Below are positions 5,996-9,393 of a stretch of DNA of 9,393 bases, piece by piece. Made by a program: the position numbers and the translations under genes. Under the pieces are notes generated by a model, which made no database searches, was not told the origin of the DNA, and worked only from the letters and a program-made list of their open reading frames with translations. Numbering within the stretch: the first letter of the stretch is position 1; the number at the start of each line of letters is the position of its first letter. Source of the DNA: CALBPI01 sp039815365 (lineage in GTDB: Bacteria; Pseudomonadota; Gammaproteobacteria; Steroidobacterales; Woeseiaceae); contig JBCBZK010000138.1 of assembly GCA_039815365.1 (NCBI GenBank), positions 1-9,393 on the forward strand, in the 5' to 3' direction.

Positions 5996-6451
5996 CTAAC
6001 CTATGCCGCCGAATGGCATTACCGGTCGTCGCTGTGCGGACATTTCATCATCACGTTTTTGCTGATTTGCAGCATCAACACTGTCTGCTGCCGTTGTCAG
6101 CTTTTGTGCGAGCTGCGACAAAGACTCTGCGCGGGCATGTTTTTGCTGCCAGTGCGCACGCACGGTCGCGCAGTGCTCCTCGTGTTGCTTGATGACATTA
6201 CGCTGCGCGTGTATCGCGGCATCCAGTTTGGTCAGAAACTCGTTGTAGTCACTCCAGTGCTGACCTTGCCAGGTTCCCGGCAGCGCACTCGTGCTCGCAT
6301 AGCCACTGCGGTACTGGACCAACTCCTGCAACGTCAGTCGCTGCGCGTGCAGTGTTTGCTCAGATGCTGCGAGTGCTGCTCCGGCTGCGTCAGCTTCTCT
6401 TGCGGCAAAGCGCTGCACCGGCGCCAGTCGCTTGACGCGGACGCGGCTCAT
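5996..6451 (-). CDS. fliJ: Flagellar export chaperone-like protein FliJ
   Basis: FliJ is a small cytoplasmic coiled-coil protein that sits in the FliI hexamer like the stalk of an F-type ATPase and links it to the export gate protein FlhA. The 151-residue product is almost entirely helical and charged, rich in Ala, Gln, Glu and Arg, with heptad-like patterns from about 15 to 135 (AAREADAAGAALAASEQTLHAQ; DAAIHAQRNVIKQHEEH). The N-terminus MSRVRVKRLAPVQ fits FliJ. Conservation in this family is weak, so the call depends on size, composition and position after fliI. Its ATG overlaps the fliI stop by four bases (ATGA), indicating translational coupling. It is the last gene before the fliK promoter. 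Confidence 0.92.
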   Translation of the reverse strand: MSRVRVKRLAPVQRFAAREADAAGAALAASEQTLHAQRLTLQELVQYRSGYASTSALPGTWQGQHWSDYNEFLTKLDAAIHAQRNVIKQHEEHCATVRAHWQQKHARAESLSQLAQKLTTAADSVDAANQQKRDDEMSAQRRPVMPFGGIG

Positions 6452-7854
6452 GGCGCTTCCGTTTCAGGGGATTCGACGACGGTCGTCAACAGTTGCGCGA
6501 GTCGCTCGATGCTTTGCGATCGTGTCACGGCGTCATTGGCATCCTGACGCAGGAACGATTGAATCTCAGGCCACATCGCAATGGCGCGATCGACGTCGGG
6601 ATTACTGCCGGGTTGGTATGCGCCAATCGAGATGAGGTCGTGATTCTGTTGATACACAGAATACAAACGTCGCAGTTCCAATACTTGTTCGCGATGTGCA
6701 GGTGTTGTGATTTGCAACATTGCACGGCTCACAGACGCCTCAATATCGATTGCCGGATAGTGTCCACCATCGGCCAACGATCGTGACAGCACAATGTGAC
6801 CGTCGAGAATCGCTCGGGCGGCATCCACGATCGGGTCATTCTGGTCATCGCCCTCTGCCAATACGGTGTAAATGGCAGTAATCGAGCCGCCTCCGGAGGC
6901 GCCATTACCTGCTCTCTCCACGAGTTGCGGTAGCTTGGCAAACACAGACGGCGGATAGCCCTTAGTCGCCGGCGGCTCACCAATCGCCAACGCCATTTCG
7001 CGTTGCGCCTGTGCATAGCGCGTCAATGAATCCATCAGCAGCAACACGCGTTTGCCACGATCACGAAAATACTCGGCAATCGCTGTTGCGAGGGCCGCAC
7101 CTTGTAAACGCATGAGCGGTGGATCATCGGCGGGGCTCGCAACGACAACGGCTCGCTCCATTCCAGAAGCGCCGAGTGTCAGATCGACGAACTCTTTGAC
7201 CTCCCGCCCGCGCTCCCCGATAAGACCGACGACAATCACATCGGCATCGGTAAAACGCGTCATCATACCGAGCAACACACTTTTGCCGACACCGCTACCG
7301 GCAAACAAACCCATCCGTTGACCACGACCAATCGGGAGCAACGTGTTAATGGCACGCACGCCGACGTCGAGTGGCTCTTCAATGGGCTGTCGACGTAGCG
7401 GATTGATTGGCTCTGGATTCAGATCAACCCAACCGTCACCGCGAGGCTGCGAACCGTCATCCAAAGGCCGACCACCGCCATCGATAACGCGTCCGAGCAA
7501 ATCCTCACCAACGGCAATACGTTTCATCCCACCGGTTGGAACGACACGGGCATTTGGAGAGATACCGTGGACACCGTCAGTCGGCATCAGGAACAGTCTC
7601 TCCCCCGAAAAACCGACGACTTCGGCGTCAACGCGTCTGCCATTGTCGCCAATGATCTGGCAATGTGAGCCGACCGCGGCGCTGCAACCCTCAGCTTCAA
7701 GCGTCAAACCAACCGTGCGACGCAATTGACCTGCGACGACCAGATTCGCTTGCGACACACTATGTTCGAGTCGCCATTGCATTCGTTGTGCAAGCGTGGA
7801 CTGCAACGTAGCAACAACGTCGTTACTCACTGCGCTGATCACCAACGAGATCAT
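6448..7854 (-). CDS. fliI: Flagellum-specific export ATPase FliI
   Basis: FliI is the F1-beta-like ATPase that energises or prepares substrates for flagellar type III export, acting as a hexamer with FliH and FliJ. The 468-residue product has the Walker A motif AGSGVGKS at 185-192, Walker B LLLMDS at 271-276, the conserved GERGREVKEF at 213-222, and the ATP synthase alpha/beta signature PAIDIEASVS at 367-376. The IGEPPATKGYPPSVFAKLPQLVERAG segment (291-316) is typical of the export ATPases. The first ATG (7854) overlaps fliH by 32 bases. A GTG at 7830 (eight-base overlap) or the ATG at 7782 are possible later starts. All catalytic motifs are intact, so the enzyme should be functional. Confidence 0.97.
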   Translation of the reverse strand: MISLVISAVSNDVVATLQSTLAQRMQWRLEHSVSQANLVVAGQLRRTVGLTLEAEGCSAAVGSHCQIIGDNGRRVDAEVVGFSGERLFLMPTDGVHGISPNARVVPTGGMKRIAVGEDLLGRVIDGGGRPLDDGSQPRGDGWVDLNPEPINPLRRQPIEEPLDVGVRAINTLLPIGRGQRMGLFAGSGVGKSVLLGMMTRFTDADVIVVGLIGERGREVKEFVDLTLGASGMERAVVVASPADDPPLMRLQGAALATAIAEYFRDRGKRVLLLMDSLTRYAQAQREMALAIGEPPATKGYPPSVFAKLPQLVERAGNGASGGGSITAIYTVLAEGDDQNDPIVDAARAILDGHIVLSRSLADGGHYPAIDIEASVSRAMLQITTPAHREQVLELRRLYSVYQQNHDLISIGAYQPGSNPDVDRAIAMWPEIQSFLRQDANDAVTRSQSIERLAQLLTTVVESPETEAP

Positions 7855-8437
7855 TCACCATGCGTTCAATGCGTGTTTCTACGCGTGCGTCGATCTCGGA
7901 AGATGCACTATGGATATGGCAACCTCCGCGCGTCAACGCGGCATCAGCGACCAAGCTCCAGCGTTCTGAATCCGCGCCATCACCCGATGATATCAGCGCG
8001 GTCAACCGCTCAACGTCATCAGGATGGACGTGAACTTGAATGTCTCTGCTCGCCGCTGGAAGTCGCGCCACGGCGTCGCGCACTAGACCAATGATACTGT
8101 CGGGGTCCAACTCCAGCTGGCGACGAAACAGTCGCCCAACCAAGCGGGACACCATCTGTAACAACTGCGTTTCAAGCTCATCGCCCAGCGAGTCGAGCGG
8201 CCCGGCTATTGCTGCCAGACTGTTGCGTAACAAGGTAAGGCGCTGCGCCAATTCATCACTGCCATCGGCTAGGCCTTTAGCGAAACCCGCATCATGACCC
8301 TCACTCCATGCTTGCTTATAGGTCTCGTCATATATCTGCTGCTGCAGCGCTTCTAACTCGCCTGCCGTTGGTATTGATTCCGGCGGCGGGAAATGTGGCG
8401 CCTCCCAACGGGTGTCTTGCGAATCAGACGTACTCAT
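7823..8437 (-). CDS. fliH: Flagellar assembly protein FliH
   Basis: FliH is the peripheral-stalk-like regulator of the export ATPase FliI and anchors it to FliN in the C-ring. From the chosen start (MSTSDSQDTRWEAP) the product has 204 residues. It has a conserved-type N-terminal Trp (W11) in a Pro-rich segment, then the GxxxG repeat region with glycines at 47, 51, 55 and 59 (AWSEGHDAGFAKGLADG), characteristic of FliH. A helical segment and a C-terminal FliI-binding domain follow, including LVGRLFRRQLELDP, LVRDAVARLP and HVHPDDVERL. The chosen ATG overlaps the fliG stop by 14 bases. An ATG five codons upstream (8452, giving MAMATM first) is equally open, with a 29-base overlap; neither has a clear ribosome binding site. 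The 3' end overlaps fliI. Confidence 0.93.
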   Translation of the reverse strand: MSTSDSQDTRWEAPHFPPPESIPTAGELEALQQQIYDETYKQAWSEGHDAGFAKGLADGSDELAQRLTLLRNSLAAIAGPLDSLGDELETQLLQMVSRLVGRLFRRQLELDPDSIIGLVRDAVARLPAASRDIQVHVHPDDVERLTALISSGDGADSERWSLVADAALTRGGCHIHSASSEIDARVETRIERMVNDLVGDQRSE

Positions 8438-9212
8438 CGTCGCCATCGCCAAGGTTCAGATCGCCGGCATCAGCGAGCTTACGTGCCACTTCCAAGATTT
8501 CTTTTTGTGCCTGCTCAACATCAGCGAGTTTCATCGGCCCGCGCGCTTCCATGTCTTCTTCCAAAAGCGCAGCAGCACGCTTAGACATATTGCCAAAGAT
8601 TTTCTTCTGAACCGCAGGATCTGCGCCCTTGAGTGCAACCACTAGAAGATCGTTGGACACTTCGCGCAGCAGTACCTGAACGCCGCGATCATCAACATTC
8701 AACAAACTATCGAAAACAAACATCATCTCGGCAATGCGATTACCAAGTTCCTCGTTTTGCTTGTTGATACTCTCGAGTAACGCTTCACCGTCGGCATTGC
8801 TCAGTGCATTAACGATGCCGGCCGCAACACGATCGCCGCCGACCTTGGACGTACGCCCAATGTCGATACTGTTGCTCTTCGCCGCAATCAACGATTCGAT
8901 CTCAGCCAATGCGCTCTGTTGCACATCATCCAAACGTGCAATTCTCATCACGACCTCGGCACGCAGACTCTCGTCGAACTGCTCAAGCACCTCACCGGCC
9001 TGCTCCGGTTCCAGATAGGACATGACAATCGCAACAATTTGTGGATGCTCGTCGCACAGTAACTGCGCGATAGCTTCGCCGCTCATCCACTTCAGTGTTT
9101 CAAAACCATTGGTCGTCGCATCGCCAAGAATGCGATCAATAAACGCATCTGCTTTTGCGGCACCGAAGGCGTTCGTCAGTACTTTACGGATGTAGTCCTC
9201 GATACCAACTCC
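8424..9212 (-). CDS. fliG: Flagellar motor switch protein FliG, 5'-truncated
   Basis: FliG is the C-ring protein that contacts the stator and turns torque into rotation; its N-terminal domain holds it to the MS-ring protein FliF. Recognisable homology starts at GVGIEDYIRKVLTNAFG (about 9212), which aligns near residue 70-75 of E. coli FliG. It then continues to the expected C-terminus GDGDDEYV, about 260 residues. The middle domain has DEHPQIVAIVMSYL (EHPQ motif) and FDESLRAEVVMRIA. The C-terminal torque domain has MMFVFDSLLNVDDRGVQVLLREV with its charged residues, then NMSKRAAALLEEDMEARGP. Upstream of 9212 the frame stays open to the edge, but the sequence (ARVVVEFGGAGVVDVAVARQ) is unlike any FliG and has no ATG; the nearest start-like codon is a TTG at 9317. 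The FliF-binding N-terminal domain is therefore largely absent. Confidence 0.95.
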   Translation of the reverse strand, partial: GVGIEDYIRKVLTNAFGAAKADAFIDRILGDATTNGFETLKWMSGEAIAQLLCDEHPQIVAIVMSYLEPEQAGEVLEQFDESLRAEVVMRIARLDDVQQSALAEIESLIAAKSNSIDIGRTSKVGGDRVAAGIVNALSNADGEALLESINKQNEELGNRIAEMMFVFDSLLNVDDRGVQVLLREVSNDLLVVALKGADPAVQKKIFGNMSKRAAALLEEDMEARGPMKLADVEQAQKEILEVARKLADAGDLNLGDGDDEYV

Positions 9213-9350
9213 GCCTCCTTGGCGTGCCACTGCGACGTCCACGACTCCGGCACCACCGAACTCGACGACGACGCGGGCAAACCTGTCGACAGCGTGTTGA
9301 GAACAGAATTGGAACAAAGCTCTGTTGCTTTGGTTTGGTTCGTGCGATGA
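9213..9350 (+). CDS. Possible 3' end of a foreign gene next to the fliG break
   Basis: The DNA beyond the fliG break does not encode FliG. The best-looking frame is on the plus strand, reading CHCDVHDSGTTELDDDAGKP and ending at a TGA at 9348-9350. Up to about 9299 its third codon positions are mostly G or C, and the Val-rich reading on the other strand is what an Asp-rich coding frame gives when read in antisense. GC falls from 38 of 60 bases at 9241-9300 to 28 of 60 at 9301-9360. No family is recognised, and the fragment is short, so the call is tentative. A small hairpin (CAAAGC-TCTGTT-GCTTTG, 9315-9332) lies near its end. Bases 9351-9393 show nothing I can name. Confidence 0.3.
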   Translation, partial: ASLACHCDVHDSGTTELDDDAGKPVDSVLRTELEQSSVALVWFVR

Positions 9351-9393
9351 ATGGGTGCAGAGAATGGATTTTAAAGCGAGTGATAGCGTGACG

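Noticed and set aside
9315..9332. Hairpin CAAAGC-TCTGTT-GCTTTG considered as a terminator of the foreign gene at the right end.
   Set aside because: It lies before the possible stop at 9348 and is followed by GTTTGG, not a T-run, so the evidence is too weak.
1..9393. Circular element, or a direct join of the two foreign ends.
   Set aside because: No terminal repeat is seen. Joining base 1 to base 9393 carries the left minus-strand frame to a stop within a few codons and gives no recognisable continuation.

Overview
The window is a bacterial flagellar gene cluster, read entirely on the minus strand. In transcription order (from high to low coordinates) it holds fliG (5' end missing), fliH, fliI, fliJ, fliK, fliL, fliM, fliN, fliO, fliP, fliQ and fliR (3' end missing). 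The order, the position of fliK between fliJ and fliL, and two sigma-54-type promoter sequences point to a gammaproteobacterium with a polar-type, RpoN-controlled flagellar hierarchy. No genus can be named from the sequence alone.

Layout. Bases 1-514 are more GC-rich DNA that does not belong to the cluster; on the minus strand they encode part of an Asp- and Gly-rich protein that resembles uncharacterised planctomycete proteins. At about 511-516 this joins fliR after codon 111. Bases 516-4308 hold the export and switch operon fliLMNOPQR. Bases 4309-4496 are a regulatory gap with a near-perfect sigma-54 promoter and an upstream inverted repeat. Bases 4497-5897 hold fliK, preceded by a second sigma-54-like promoter in the 98-base fliK-fliJ gap. 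Bases 5996-8437 hold fliJ, fliI and fliH. Bases 8424-9212 hold fliG, which lacks roughly its first 70 codons. Bases 9213-9393 are again sequence that does not fit the cluster.

The genes work together as follows. FliG, FliM and FliN form the rotor/switch C-ring. FliH, FliI and FliJ form the export ATPase complex. FliO, FliP, FliQ and FliR build the type III export gate. FliK is the hook-length ruler, and FliL is a membrane protein associated with the stator. Tight spacing, with 1- and 4-base overlaps, indicates translational coupling inside the operons.

The most notable points are the two abrupt breaks, each interrupting a flagellar gene inside its conserved domain at a window end and each joined to DNA that does not continue the gene. 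The simplest reading is a chimeric assembly or amplification product, not a new biological system. The sigma-54 promoter pair and the divergent FliM are the other items worth checking. I found no RNA genes, CRISPR array or mobile element.
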